Shown piece after piece: positions 43,913 through 53,261 of a DNA stretch of 64,000 nucleotides; within the stretch, counting starts at the first letter, position 1; the number at the start of each line of letters is the position of its first letter. A program made the position numbers and the translations under genes. Source of the stretch: Bacillota bacterium (GTDB lineage Bacteria; Bacillota; Clostridia; Acetivibrionales; DSM-1351); assembly GCA_023390335.1 (NCBI GenBank), contig JAEWCZ010000027.1:1-64000 (forward strand). Direction: 5' to 3'. The notes beneath the pieces are model-generated. The model was not told where the DNA came from. It did not search any database and saw nothing but the letters and a program-made list of their open reading frames with translations.

Positions 43913-46552
43913 ATGAAAAAAAGGTTAGTAAAAAAACTTGCAATGCTTATGGTAATAGTGTTTGTTCTATCTACATGTGTAGTACAAGCATATGCAATCG
44001 AGTATGAAGGTGCCGGTGACTTGATTAGAAACCATACCTTTGACAACGGATTAGGTTTTCCCTGGCGTGTGGTTGAAACCTATCCTGCATCAGCTAATTA
44101 CGATATTACAGCTGACGGTAAGTTCAAAATAACAGTTTCAAAGATTGGTGATTCTACAACCGGACAGAGATGGGATGTTCAGTTCCTCCAAAGAGGACTC
44201 ACTTTGCTACAGGACCATGAATACACGGTGCAATTCACTGTTACCGCTGATAGAGATTGTCTAATCTATCCCAGAATCAGTGACCAGAGTGAACCATATG
44301 AGGAATACTGGCATATAGGTCAATGGGAATTCGTGCAATTGAAGGCTAATCAACCAACAACTATATCTCAGTCATTTACTCAGACAAGGGGTAACAAGTC
44401 AAATGTTGAATTGGCTTTCCACCTTGCTCCGGATAGAGACAAGGCTCCATACGAATATTCTGGTTATTTCCAACCAATAACATTTACTTTTGATGATATC
44501 TACCTTAAGGACCCACAGTTTATAGGATATCCAAAGGCTGCAACAGAGCCGACAAATGTTGTACGCTTAAATCAAGAAGGATTTTATCCGAGTCGCACAA
44601 AGATTGCAACAGTGTTAACAAGCTCAACAACTCCTATCAACTGGCAGTTAGTTAATAGTGCAGGCACAGTAGTTTTTTCAGGCAAATCAACTGTTAAAGG
44701 TTTTGACCATGCATCAGGTGACAATGTTCATATTATTGATTTCTCAAATTATAAAACAGTTGGTACAGGCTACAAGATAGTAACAGATGTTCCTGTAACA
44801 AAAACCGGAGACAACGAAAGTATGAAGTTCAATATTGGAGATGATATTTATTCCAAAATGAAATATGACTCAATTAAATATTTTTATTATCACAGAAGTG
44901 GTATACCAATAACTATGCCATATGCAAATGATGAACAATGGATTCGTCCGGCTGGACATTATCCTGATATACTGACTCTCGACCCTACAAAGGGTTACAG
45001 TGCGAACTATACACAACTGGATGTAACAGGTGGTTGGTACGATGGGGGAGATTACGGTAAAAACGTGGCTAACGGTGGTATTTCTACTTGGACTCTTATG
45101 AATTCTTATGAGCGAGCACTTTACTTTGGAGATACTTCAGTTGCTCCATTTAAAGACGGTTCATTGAACATTCCCGAAAGCGGAAATGGCTACCCGGATA
45201 TTCTTGATGAAGCTCGTTACAATTTGAATACTTTATTGAACATGCAGGTACCGGCAGGAAATACATTGGCTGGTATGGTTCATTATAAAGCCGGTGATGT
45301 GCGGTGGCTAGATCTTGCCACTCGTCCTGACCAGGATAAAATGACGCGTTACTTGCAGCCTCCAACCACAGATGCTACCTTGAAGCTTGCTGCAATAGCT
45401 GCACAGGGTTCACGACTCTGGAAAGAGTATGATGCTGCTTTCGCAACTAAGTGTTTAACTGCAGCCGAAACCGCGTGGGATGCAGCTGTTGCACATCCTG
45501 AGATATATGTTCCTCTCAGTAGTTATCTTGGTGGAGCTTACGGTGACAACTATGTTCTGGATGCTTTTTACTGGGCAGCTTGCGAACTTTATGTTACGAC
45601 AGGTTCTCAAAAGTATCTCGATTACATAAAGAACTCACCTCATTATCTTGAGGAACCTACTGAATTAGTCGGTGGTGAAGATATGGGAACTACAGGATGT
45701 TTTGATTTGGACAATACTGCCGGCATGGGAACGATAACTCTTGCTCTGGTTCCTAATGGTCTGCCTGCAACCGATGTAGCTAAAGCTAAAGCTAACATTA
45801 TGGCAGCTGCTGATAAGTTTTTGTCAATTGAACAGACTCAGGGCTATGGTGTACCAATAGAAGAAAAATTAATTCCTTCTCCATTTGATCAACCCGCAGT
45901 TTCAGGTTTCCCTCGGGGATCAAACTCATTTGTTGTTAATAACGCAATCGTAATGTCTTATGCTTATTTATTCAGCAGATATAATTTCACTGGTTACAAC
46001 AAATACTTAAACGGTGCTTTAACCGCAATGGACTACATCCTCGGACGTAACCCGAATGTTCAGAGCTATGTGACAGGTTATGGTGATAACCCACTTGAAA
46101 ATCCAAATCACCGTTTCTGGGCGTATCAAGCTGACAAATCATTCCCACATCCACCTGCCGGATGTATGTCGGGCGGACCTAACTCAGGATTACAGGATCC
46201 TTGGGTTAAAAGCTTAGGTTGGCAACCAGGTAAAATAGCTTCAGAAAAATGCTTTGTGGATAATATCGAGTCTTGGTCAACAAATGAAATATACACAAAT
46301 TGGAATGCCCCACTGGCATGGATGTCCGCTTTTCTTGATGAAGAAGGACCAACAGAACTACCACCTATTATTATCTTAGGTGATGTTAACGACGACGGAA
46401 ACAAGGACGCTATAGACTTTGCGTTACTTAAGAAGGCTCTGTTAAACGGAGATACTTCAATTCAGAATGCTGATGTAAACAATGACGGCAATGTTGATGC
46501 TATGGACTTGGCATTATATAAGGCATTCTTGTTAGGAAAAGTAAATTTCTAA
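43913..46552 (+). CDS. Cellulosomal GH9 glucanase, CBM4-Ig-GH9-dockerin
   Basis: 879 residues: signal peptide (about 1-28), family 4-like CBM (about 35-200), CelD_N Ig-like domain (about 215-300), GH9 catalytic domain (about 310-815), type I dockerin (about 820-878). Catalytic base Asp380 (with Asp377) is in WYDGGDYGK and the proton donor Glu792 in STNEIYTNW. Dockerin repeats GDVNDDGNKDAIDFALLK and ADVNNDGNVDAMDLALYK. The architecture and length match the processive Cel9E type of the R. cellulolyticum cellulosome. GH9 enzymes cut beta-1,4-glucan; activity on xyloglucan or mixed glucan cannot be excluded. Monocistronic, AGGAGG site. Confidence 0.92.
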   Translation: MKKRLVKKLAMLMVIVFVLSTCVVQAYAIEYEGAGDLIRNHTFDNGLGFPWRVVETYPASANYDITADGKFKITVSKIGDSTTGQRWDVQFLQRGLTLLQDHEYTVQFTVTADRDCLIYPRISDQSEPYEEYWHIGQWEFVQLKANQPTTISQSFTQTRGNKSNVELAFHLAPDRDKAPYEYSGYFQPITFTFDDIYLKDPQFIGYPKAATEPTNVVRLNQEGFYPSRTKIATVLTSSTTPINWQLVNSAGTVVFSGKSTVKGFDHASGDNVHIIDFSNYKTVGTGYKIVTDVPVTKTGDNESMKFNIGDDIYSKMKYDSIKYFYYHRSGIPITMPYANDEQWIRPAGHYPDILTLDPTKGYSANYTQLDVTGGWYDGGDYGKNVANGGISTWTLMNSYERALYFGDTSVAPFKDGSLNIPESGNGYPDILDEARYNLNTLLNMQVPAGNTLAGMVHYKAGDVRWLDLATRPDQDKMTRYLQPPTTDATLKLAAIAAQGSRLWKEYDAAFATKCLTAAETAWDAAVAHPEIYVPLSSYLGGAYGDNYVLDAFYWAACELYVTTGSQKYLDYIKNSPHYLEEPTELVGGEDMGTTGCFDLDNTAGMGTITLALVPNGLPATDVAKAKANIMAAADKFLSIEQTQGYGVPIEEKLIPSPFDQPAVSGFPRGSNSFVVNNAIVMSYAYLFSRYNFTGYNKYLNGALTAMDYILGRNPNVQSYVTGYGDNPLENPNHRFWAYQADKSFPHPPAGCMSGGPNSGLQDPWVKSLGWQPGKIASEKCFVDNIESWSTNEIYTNWNAPLAWMSAFLDEEGPTELPPIIILGDVNDDGNKDAIDFALLKKALLNGDTSIQNADVNNDGNVDAMDLALYKAFLLGKVNF

Positions 46553-46703
46553 CAAAAGGTATTTAGACTTAATATGGAATAAGGGGTGTCGCAAAATTAA
46601 CTTTTATTTTTCTTAAACTGTACTTAGAGTATAAATTGTATCAATGGAAGCTTGTAAGCAATCATTGATATAATTTTATACGAGAGTACTTTTGTTAAAA
46701 CAG

Positions 46704-46735
46704 AAAAGGGTCTGTTGTGCAGCAGACCCTTTTTT
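46704..46735. terminator. Bidirectional terminator, GH9 and GH51 genes
   Basis: AAAAGGGTCTG pairs with CAGACCCTTTT over an eight-base loop; T-runs on both strands. Confidence 0.9.
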
Positions 46736-46752
46736 CATCCTATTCATTAATC

Positions 46753-48261
46753 TTACTTTACTTTTTTCAATCTTATAACATTCCAGGAAAGATTCTTTAA
46801 TGATGCCTTAATACTACCATCTTCTACAACAGCATTTCCATTATTGTTTGGTACAACATTATTTGGATTTTCCTTTGTATTAGTAGCTTTTACATCGTTA
46901 TGTTCTAGAACAATATGTTCAACAACTTCAAACTGTCCGAAGCCGTTTAATTCAACATCCAGAGTAATACAGTTTTCCATATGTCTGTTCACTGCAAAAA
47001 TTGTAATTTCGTCGCTGGTGTCACTAATTACTGCCGTTGCATCGATAGCTGAAACGTCAGTAAAATCCTTAGTATCATACTTAGGTGCTTTCATAATAGT
47101 ATTTAAAACAGTACCTCTTCCAAACACTGAAGTGTGGAGGTATGGATAGTAAATGGTCTGCTTCCAAGCACTTCCGCCATTCTCTGTCATTATTGGTGCT
47201 ATAACATTCACAAGCTGTGCAAGACAAGCCATCTTTACTCTATCGGCATTCCTTAACAGAGTTATCAACATACTACCTACCAAAAGTGCATCCTCGAAAT
47301 TGTAAACATCTTCAAGCTGAGGTGGTGCTATTGACCATCTGTCAATTTTTTTGTCCGCTTCGTTGGAGTGGAACCATACATTCCATTCATCAAAGGAGAG
47401 GTTTATATTTTTCTTACTGCGTTTTTTTGCCTTTACATAATCACAGGTCGCAACAACCGATTTGATAAAGGCATCCATATCCATAGATTTTGCTAGGAAA
47501 TTAGCAGTGTCATTGTCTTGGTTACCATAATATGTATGAAGTGAAATATAATCAACATGTTCATATGTATGCTCGAGAACTGTTGCTTCCCACTGTGCAA
47601 ATGTAGGCATACCGCTTCCTGAGCTTCCGCACGCAACCAATTCGATAGTAGGATCTACCATCTTCATAGCCTTTGCTGTTTCGCAGGAAAGCCTTCCGTA
47701 TTCATCAGCAGTCTTTGTACCTATCTGCCAAGGGCCGTCCATTTCATTTCCAAGACACCAGGTCTTTATGTTGTGAGGCTTACTGTAGCCGTGAGACTTT
47801 CTCAAATCACTCCAGTATGTTCCCTGGGTAAGGTTGCAGTATTCAATAAGATTTCTGGCTGCCTCAACCCCTCTTGTTCCCAGATTAACTGCCATCATAA
47901 CTTCTGTTCCTACTTCTTTAGCCCATGTTACAAACTCATTGGTTCCAATTTCGTTGGTTTCAACTGTAGACCAAGCTAATTCTGTGCGTCTGGGCCTTTT
48001 ACCTACAGGGCCTACTCCATCCTCCCAATTATAGCCAGAAACAAAATTTCCGCCGGGATATCTTACTATCGGCACCTGTAATTCTTTAATCATTTCTGAA
48101 ACATCCTGCCTAAAGCCGAATTTGTCAGCTGTAGGGTGCCCGGGTTCATAGATTCCACCATAAACAGCTCTTCCCAAGTGCTCAATAAATGAACCATAAA
48201 TTCTTTTGTCAACCGGTCCTACAATATAGTCTTTGTTTAGTATCAGTTTTGCATTTTCCAT
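46753..48261 (-). CDS. abfA: Intracellular GH51 alpha-L-arabinofuranosidase
   Basis: 502 residues from the ATG at 48261; GGAGGT at 48266-48271 shows that the upstream in-frame TTG is not the start. No signal peptide, so cytosolic. GH51 motifs: YGSFIEHLGRAVYGGI, VRYPGGNFVSGYNW, acid/base Glu173 in CLGNEMDGPW and nucleophile Glu292 in SFDEWNVW. It releases arabinose from imported arabino-oligosaccharides. Divergent from an ArsR-like regulator gene with two palindromes between them, and next to a sugar ABC transporter. Confidence 0.93.
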   Translation of the reverse strand: MENAKLILNKDYIVGPVDKRIYGSFIEHLGRAVYGGIYEPGHPTADKFGFRQDVSEMIKELQVPIVRYPGGNFVSGYNWEDGVGPVGKRPRRTELAWSTVETNEIGTNEFVTWAKEVGTEVMMAVNLGTRGVEAARNLIEYCNLTQGTYWSDLRKSHGYSKPHNIKTWCLGNEMDGPWQIGTKTADEYGRLSCETAKAMKMVDPTIELVACGSSGSGMPTFAQWEATVLEHTYEHVDYISLHTYYGNQDNDTANFLAKSMDMDAFIKSVVATCDYVKAKKRSKKNINLSFDEWNVWFHSNEADKKIDRWSIAPPQLEDVYNFEDALLVGSMLITLLRNADRVKMACLAQLVNVIAPIMTENGGSAWKQTIYYPYLHTSVFGRGTVLNTIMKAPKYDTKDFTDVSAIDATAVISDTSDEITIFAVNRHMENCITLDVELNGFGQFEVVEHIVLEHNDVKATNTKENPNNVVPNNNGNAVVEDGSIKASLKNLSWNVIRLKKVK

Positions 48262-48288
48262 GCTGACCTCCAAAAAAAATTAATTAAT

Positions 48289-48314
48289 AGTAATTAATAA
48301 AAATATTAATTACT
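48289..48314. promoter_or_regulatory. Operator-like palindrome 1, GH51/ArsR intergenic
   Basis: AGTAATTAATA-AAAA-TATTAATTACT, perfect 11+11 arms, 28 bp upstream of the GH51 start. Likely binding site of the divergent ArsR-type protein (inference). Confidence 0.55.
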
Positions 48315-48317
48315 TAA

Positions 48318-48335
48318 TAGTTACCTTAATAACTA
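48318..48335. promoter_or_regulatory. Operator-like palindrome 2, GH51/ArsR intergenic
   Basis: TAGTTA-CCTTAA-TAACTA, perfect 6+6 arms, four bases after palindrome 1. Confidence 0.4.
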
Positions 48336-48445
48336 TATACTATATTCCATTTTCTTATATGTCAATACAAATAATAGGCTTAATATTTACAAATTATAGC
48401 CGGTAATTTATACTTGTATTAATTTGAATTTAGGAGTAAACATTG

Positions 48446-49348
48446 ATGAAAACAGATATATCTGAAAAGTGGCTGCCTGTGTATGAAGCATTAAGCAGCA
48501 GCGTACGTATAAAAATAATTAACTTATTGGCACGGGAGCCGTTAAATATAAAACGGCTTGCCCAAGAACTTGGTTTGAGCAGTGCAATAGTTACAATGCA
48601 TGTTAAAAAGCTTGAAGTAGCACGAATAGTTCATTCTGAACGAAAAAGCATAAACGGTGCGGTGCAAAAGCTCTGCTTTCTTGACGTAGATTCCTTGGAA
48701 ATTCAATTTCCAAGCAGACAGTCAAAAACCAGAAATTATCACAAATTCTCAATGCCCATAGGTCATTACTCGAATTTTACTGTTACCCCCACTTGTGGAA
48801 TAGCAACACCTGAAAAGGTTATAGGTGAGTTCGATGATCCAAGGTATTTTTTGGAACCGGACAGAGTGAATGCCGGAATACTTTGGTTTACAGAAGGCTT
48901 TGTGGAATACAGGATTCCTAATTTTTTGCTTTCGGTACAGCAGCCTGAAGAATTGGAAATATCAATGGAACTGGGTTCTGAAGCCCCGGGAATAAACAGC
49001 AATTGGCCGTCGGATATAACCTTTTTTCTAAATGAAAAAAAAGTAGGTCAATGGACCAGTCCCGGAGATTATGGAAACAGCAGAGGTAGATATACTCCGC
49101 AATGGTGGAGTCTGCAGGTGGGTCAATATGGTTTATATAAATCCATACGTATAACACAGGATGGATCATATATAGATGGAATAAAGGTTTCGGATACATC
49201 TCTTTCATCATTGAATATACGTCAGAAATATTGGACTTTCAGAATAGCAGTTTTGCCAGACTCACAGAATGTCGGAGGTGTAACGATATTTGGCAAAGGA
49301 TTTGGCAATTATAGCCATGATATATTATTTAAGTTATATTACAAATAA
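48446..49348 (+). CDS. ArsR-type regulator with a large C-terminal beta-rich domain
   Basis: 300 residues from the ATG at 48446 (a TTG one codon earlier is less likely; TAGGAG upstream). Residues 8-85 are an ArsR/HTH_5 winged helix (EALSSSVRIKIINLL, RLAQELGLSSAIVTMHVKKLE). The remaining 210 residues are beta-rich with many Trp/Tyr/Gly (WFTEGFVEYRIPNF, GDYGNSRGRYTPQWWS), unlike metal-sensing ArsR proteins, which stop near 110. It probably senses a sugar such as arabinose or an arabino-oligomer and controls the divergent GH51 gene; inferred from position. Confidence 0.8.
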   Translation: MKTDISEKWLPVYEALSSSVRIKIINLLAREPLNIKRLAQELGLSSAIVTMHVKKLEVARIVHSERKSINGAVQKLCFLDVDSLEIQFPSRQSKTRNYHKFSMPIGHYSNFTVTPTCGIATPEKVIGEFDDPRYFLEPDRVNAGILWFTEGFVEYRIPNFLLSVQQPEELEISMELGSEAPGINSNWPSDITFFLNEKKVGQWTSPGDYGNSRGRYTPQWWSLQVGQYGLYKSIRITQDGSYIDGIKVSDTSLSSLNIRQKYWTFRIAVLPDSQNVGGVTIFGKGFGNYSHDILFKLYYK

Positions 49349-49461
49349 TTTAAAATTAACAAATTATTCAACATAATTAATAAAAAAATGAACTTTTCTA
49401 TAACGTTATTTGAATTAGAACTTTACTTAATAAATTATTATAAAAAACTCTTAATATATTC

Positions 49462-49475
49462 TGTTTCGGTAAACA
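49462..49475. promoter_or_regulatory. Palindrome in the ABC transporter promoter
   Basis: TGTTT-CGGT-AAACA, a perfect 5+5 palindrome resembling LacI/CcpA-type operators, just upstream of a possible -10 (TAAAAT near 49490). About 70 bp before the binding-protein start. Confidence 0.4.
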
Positions 49476-49546
49476 AGCAGCTTTGTTAAAATAGTATTGT
49501 CGGTGGAAAATGCCGGCAGTAAAGATTATTATAGGAGGAATATTAA

Positions 49547-50569
49547 ATGAAAAAAAGGTTAATTGCATTGCTAATGTGCTTTTCATTGGTAATGGCAGCA
49601 GGTTGTGGCGCAACTGGTTCAGATTCACCATCGTCTCAGGCTGGCCAATCGTCAACAGCAGCTAATGATTCAGACAGCAATAAGTTGATTACTATAGGTT
49701 TTTCACAAGTTGGTGCTGAAAGTGACTGGCGCGTAGCTAACACAGCATCAATGAAATCTGCATTATCAGAAGAAAACGGCTTTAAGTTAATTTTTGCAGA
49801 TGCACAGCAGAAGCAAGAAAATCAGATTAAAGCAGTAAGAGATTTTATATCACAGGATGTTGATGTAATTGCAATAGCACCTGTTACAGAAACCGGATGG
49901 GAAACTGTATTGGGCGAAGCAAAGGATGCAGGAATACCTGTAATAATTGTTGATAGAATGATAAAGGTTTCAGATGACTCACTCTTTACCTGCTGGGTTG
50001 GTTCAGACTTCCAGAAGGAAGGCGTTAACGCAGCTGAATGGTTGGCTAACTACATAAAAGAAAAAGGCAAGACCGATACACAAAATGTTGTAGTTCTTCA
50101 AGGAACAATTGGTTCTTCTGCTGAAATAGGCCGTACAAAAGGCTTTGGCGAAACAATAAAGAAATACAGCAACTTTAACGTACTGGCACAACAGACTGGT
50201 GAATTCACTCAGGCAAAAGGTCAGGAAGTTATGGAATCTTTCCTCAAACAGTACAATGACATTGATGTTGTTGTAGCACAAAACGATAACATGGCTTTTG
50301 GAGCAATTGATGCTTTAAAAGCAGCCGGTAAGGTTCCAGGAAAAGATGTAACAATTGTATCCTTTGATGCAGTTAAAGCAGCCTTCAAGTCAATGATAGC
50401 CGGAGATATGAACGTATCAGTAGAATGTAATCCATTACATGGACCAAGAGTAGCTGAATTGGCTAAAAAATTGATGAATGAAGAAAAAGTTGAAAAGATC
50501 CAGTATGTTGATGAAAAAGTTTACCCTGCTGAAACAGCTGAAAAAGAGCTTCCAAATCGTAAATACTAA
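49547..50569 (+). CDS. Sugar ABC transporter substrate-binding lipoprotein (CUT2, YtfQ/RbsB type)
   Basis: 340 residues. Lipoprotein signal with lipobox AAGC (Cys20), a Ser/Asp-rich linker, then a periplasmic-binding-protein type 1 fold (about 45-335): IGFSQVGAESDWR, FADAQQKQENQIKAVRDFI, DVIAIAPVTETGW, VIIVDR, VVVAQNDNMAFGAIDALKAAG. The closest look is to galactofuranose/arabinofuranose binding proteins of the YtfQ kind. Captures a monosaccharide outside the membrane. First gene of the transporter operon; a hairpin after it probably makes it more abundant than the membrane parts. Confidence 0.88.
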   Translation: MKKRLIALLMCFSLVMAAGCGATGSDSPSSQAGQSSTAANDSDSNKLITIGFSQVGAESDWRVANTASMKSALSEENGFKLIFADAQQKQENQIKAVRDFISQDVDVIAIAPVTETGWETVLGEAKDAGIPVIIVDRMIKVSDDSLFTCWVGSDFQKEGVNAAEWLANYIKEKGKTDTQNVVVLQGTIGSSAEIGRTKGFGETIKKYSNFNVLAQQTGEFTQAKGQEVMESFLKQYNDIDVVVAQNDNMAFGAIDALKAAGKVPGKDVTIVSFDAVKAAFKSMIAGDMNVSVECNPLHGPRVAELAKKLMNEEKVEKIQYVDEKVYPAETAEKELPNRKY

Positions 50570-50601
50570 TTTAAATCCTATGTTGTAATTTGAATACAAA
50601 A

Positions 50602-50640
50602 AACAGGTGTGAAACAGTATTTATTCACACCTGTTTTTTT
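50602..50640 (+). terminator. Attenuator hairpin between binding-protein and ATPase genes
   Basis: AACAGGTGTGA pairs with TCACACCTGTT, followed by seven T. Placed inside the operon, so probably partial termination. Confidence 0.8.
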
Positions 50641-50686
50641 CAAAGATTAACTGCAGCAATTTATTGGGAAAGGATGGAGAAGACGC

Positions 50687-52219
50687 GTGGGGAATGAAAG
50701 TCATGAAGTTCTTAAAATGAGAAACATTTGCAAGACTTTTCCCGGAGTAACAGCACTGTCAGATGTGGATTTTACATTGCGGGCTGGAGAAATCCATGCT
50801 CTTATGGGCGAAAATGGTGCGGGAAAAAGTACTTTGATCAAAGTTTTGACAGGTGTTGAAGAATTTGAAGCAGGTCAAATACTTATAGACGGAATAAATC
50901 ATCCTGTTATTAATAAATCTCCCCAGGAAGCACAAGCAAACGGAATCAGTACAGTATACCAGGAGATAAATTTGTGTCCAAACCTTTCAGTAGCAGAAAA
51001 TATTTTTATAGGAAGAGAACTTAAAAAGGCTGGACGTATTGATTGGAAAGCTATAAATAAAAGAGCAAAAGAAATTTTATTAAATTTCAATATTGATATA
51101 GATGTTACAAAATCTCTGGACAATTATTCGGTAGCTATGCAACAGATGGTTGCAATTGCCAGAGCTGTTGACATTTCCTCAAAGGTACTTATATTGGACG
51201 AACCCACTTCAAGTTTGGATGAATATGAAGTGGAAAAGCTGTTTGAGGTAATGCGGAAACTAAAAGCTCAAGGAACCGGTATTATATTTGTAACCCACTT
51301 TCTTGAACAGGTATATGCAGTATGCGACAAGATTACGGTTTTAAGAAATGGTAATTTGGTAGGCGAGTACGAGGTTGAAAAACTGCCCAGAGTTCAGCTT
51401 GTTGCAAAGATGATGGGTAAGGAATTTGATGATTTGGCTCTAATAAAAAAAGCAGCAAAGGAAGAGGAAATCAAAGCAACGAAGGAGAACTTTATCTCCG
51501 CAAAGGAATTGGGACATACCGGAACTATCAAACCTTTTGATTTGGAAATTAAAAAAGGTGAAGTAATAGGCCTAGCAGGCCTTTTAGGGTCTGGCCGTTC
51601 CGAATTGGCAAGAGTAATATACGGTGCAGATAAGGCAGATTGCGGAGAATTGGAAGTGGACGGCAAAAAGTGCAGTTTTAAGGCGCCAATAGATTCAATG
51701 AAAGCGGGAATGGCTTTTTGTCCTGAAAACAGAAAAGAAGAAGGAATCATAGCAGATTTATCTGTAAGAGAAAATATGATACTTGCTCTGCAGGCTAAGA
51801 GAGGTATGTTTAAACTTATAAGTAAAAAGGAGCAGGAGGAGCTTACTGATAAGTTTATTAATATGCTGCAGATAAAAACTTCAAGCCCTGAAACTCCTAT
51901 AAAACAGCTCAGCGGCGGTAATCAACAAAAAGTTATACTTGGTAGATGGCTTATGACGGAGCCTGACTTTTTAATTCTTGATGAACCTACAAGAGGTATC
52001 GATGTTGGTACAAAAACAGAAATACAAAAGCTTGTTGTTGACTTTGCAAGTAAAGGAATGACAGTAATGTTTATTTCTTCTGAAATAGAAGAAATGCTAC
52101 GTACAGTTAACAGAATGGCTGTTCTGCGAGACGGCAAAAAAGTAGGAGAACTAGACGAAAGTGAATTGTCTCAGGAGCTGGTTATGAAGGTTATCGCAGG
52201 GGGTGATGCTAATGAATAG
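50687..52219 (+). CDS. Sugar ABC transporter ATPase, two nucleotide-binding domains (CUT2)
   Basis: 510 residues, GTG start behind GGATGGAGA. First ATP-binding domain: GENGAGKST near 41, Q-loop VYQEINL, degenerate signature YSVAMQQM, Walker B VLILDEPTSSLD. Second domain from about 270: LAGLLGSGRSEL, signature LSGGNQQK, Walker B FLILDEPTRGID. Two fused NBDs with an atypical second P-loop is the CUT2 (RbsA/MglA/YtfR) pattern. It powers import through the two permeases that follow. Its 3' end overlaps the first permease gene. Confidence 0.92.
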   Translation: MGNESHEVLKMRNICKTFPGVTALSDVDFTLRAGEIHALMGENGAGKSTLIKVLTGVEEFEAGQILIDGINHPVINKSPQEAQANGISTVYQEINLCPNLSVAENIFIGRELKKAGRIDWKAINKRAKEILLNFNIDIDVTKSLDNYSVAMQQMVAIARAVDISSKVLILDEPTSSLDEYEVEKLFEVMRKLKAQGTGIIFVTHFLEQVYAVCDKITVLRNGNLVGEYEVEKLPRVQLVAKMMGKEFDDLALIKKAAKEEEIKATKENFISAKELGHTGTIKPFDLEIKKGEVIGLAGLLGSGRSELARVIYGADKADCGELEVDGKKCSFKAPIDSMKAGMAFCPENRKEEGIIADLSVRENMILALQAKRGMFKLISKKEQEELTDKFINMLQIKTSSPETPIKQLSGGNQQKVILGRWLMTEPDFLILDEPTRGIDVGTKTEIQKLVVDFASKGMTVMFISSEIEEMLRTVNRMAVLRDGKKVGELDESELSQELVMKVIAGGDANE

Positions 52220-53261
52220 TCAAATTAAAAAAATCACAAAATACAGGCTGTTCTGGCCATTAGTATGCCTTTGTGCAGTATTGGTTGTAAATCTTATCAG
52301 AACTCCTAACTTTTTTAATATATCCATTAACAGTAACGGGGTACTTTATGGGTATCTCATTGATATAATAAACCGTTCAAGTGAATTAATTATTCTGGCA
52401 GCAGGTATGACCGTATGTGTGGCATCCTCAGCAGGAACGGACATTTCAGTTGGGTCGGTAATGGCTGTAACAGGTGCGGTGACATGTTTCTTATTGGGGA
52501 CCGGGGACGCTTACAATATACCTTATATCCTTGCAGTATTGGTAGGAATTCTGGCTGCAACCGCTTGTGGTGCTTGGAATGGTTTTCTTGTTGCAAAAAT
52601 GAAAATCCAACCAATGGTGGCCACCTTGATTCTTTTTACTGCAGGTCGTGGAATAGCACAGCTTATTACGGGTGGAAACATACTTTATATGAAAGTGAAA
52701 AATTTCAAATATTTAGGGTCTGTACTTCCCGGGGTACCTTTGCCTACACCTATTTTTGTAGCTGCGGCAGTAGTAATACTGACTTCAGTTCTTCTTCGAA
52801 AATCGGCACTTGGAATGTACATTCAAAGTGTGGGGATAAATGCAAAAGCTAGTAGATTAATTGGCTTGAATTCAACACTTATTATATTTTTGACCTATGC
52901 ATTTTGCGGCATGTGTTCAGGAATTGCAGGTACAATAGCCACTTCCAGAATTTATTCAATTGACGCAAATAATGTGGGACTAAATATGGAAATGGATGCA
53001 ATTCTTGCAGTTGCACTGGGTGGTAACAGCCTTGCCGGAGGAAAATTTTCATTGGCAGGTAGCGTTATAGGTGCGATTACAATACAGGCATTGTCAACTT
53101 CACTTTATTCAATGGGAGTGTCGGCAGACCAACTACCTGTTTATAAAGCGATAGTTGTAATTATAATTGTATCCTTGCAATCAAAACAATTTAAAAAGTT
53201 TTTCAAAAATTTTAGCCAAAAGCAAAAAATCAATAATGCTGGAGAGAAGGTGACACAATGA
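52212..53261 (+). CDS. Sugar ABC transporter permease 1 (RbsC/YtfT type)
   Basis: 349 residues from the ATG at 52212, overlapping the ATPase gene by eight bases; a GTG three codons earlier is possible. About nine transmembrane helices. Family blocks LIILAAGMTVCVASSAGTDISVGSVMA, WNGFLVAKMKIQPMVATLIL, and MDAILAVALGGNSLAGGKFS. Forms half of the transmembrane channel with the next permease. It overlaps that gene by four bases. Confidence 0.9.
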   Translation: MNSQIKKITKYRLFWPLVCLCAVLVVNLIRTPNFFNISINSNGVLYGYLIDIINRSSELIILAAGMTVCVASSAGTDISVGSVMAVTGAVTCFLLGTGDAYNIPYILAVLVGILAATACGAWNGFLVAKMKIQPMVATLILFTAGRGIAQLITGGNILYMKVKNFKYLGSVLPGVPLPTPIFVAAAVVILTSVLLRKSALGMYIQSVGINAKASRLIGLNSTLIIFLTYAFCGMCSGIAGTIATSRIYSIDANNVGLNMEMDAILAVALGGNSLAGGKFSLAGSVIGAITIQALSTSLYSMGVSADQLPVYKAIVVIIIVSLQSKQFKKFFKNFSQKQKINNAGEKVTQ

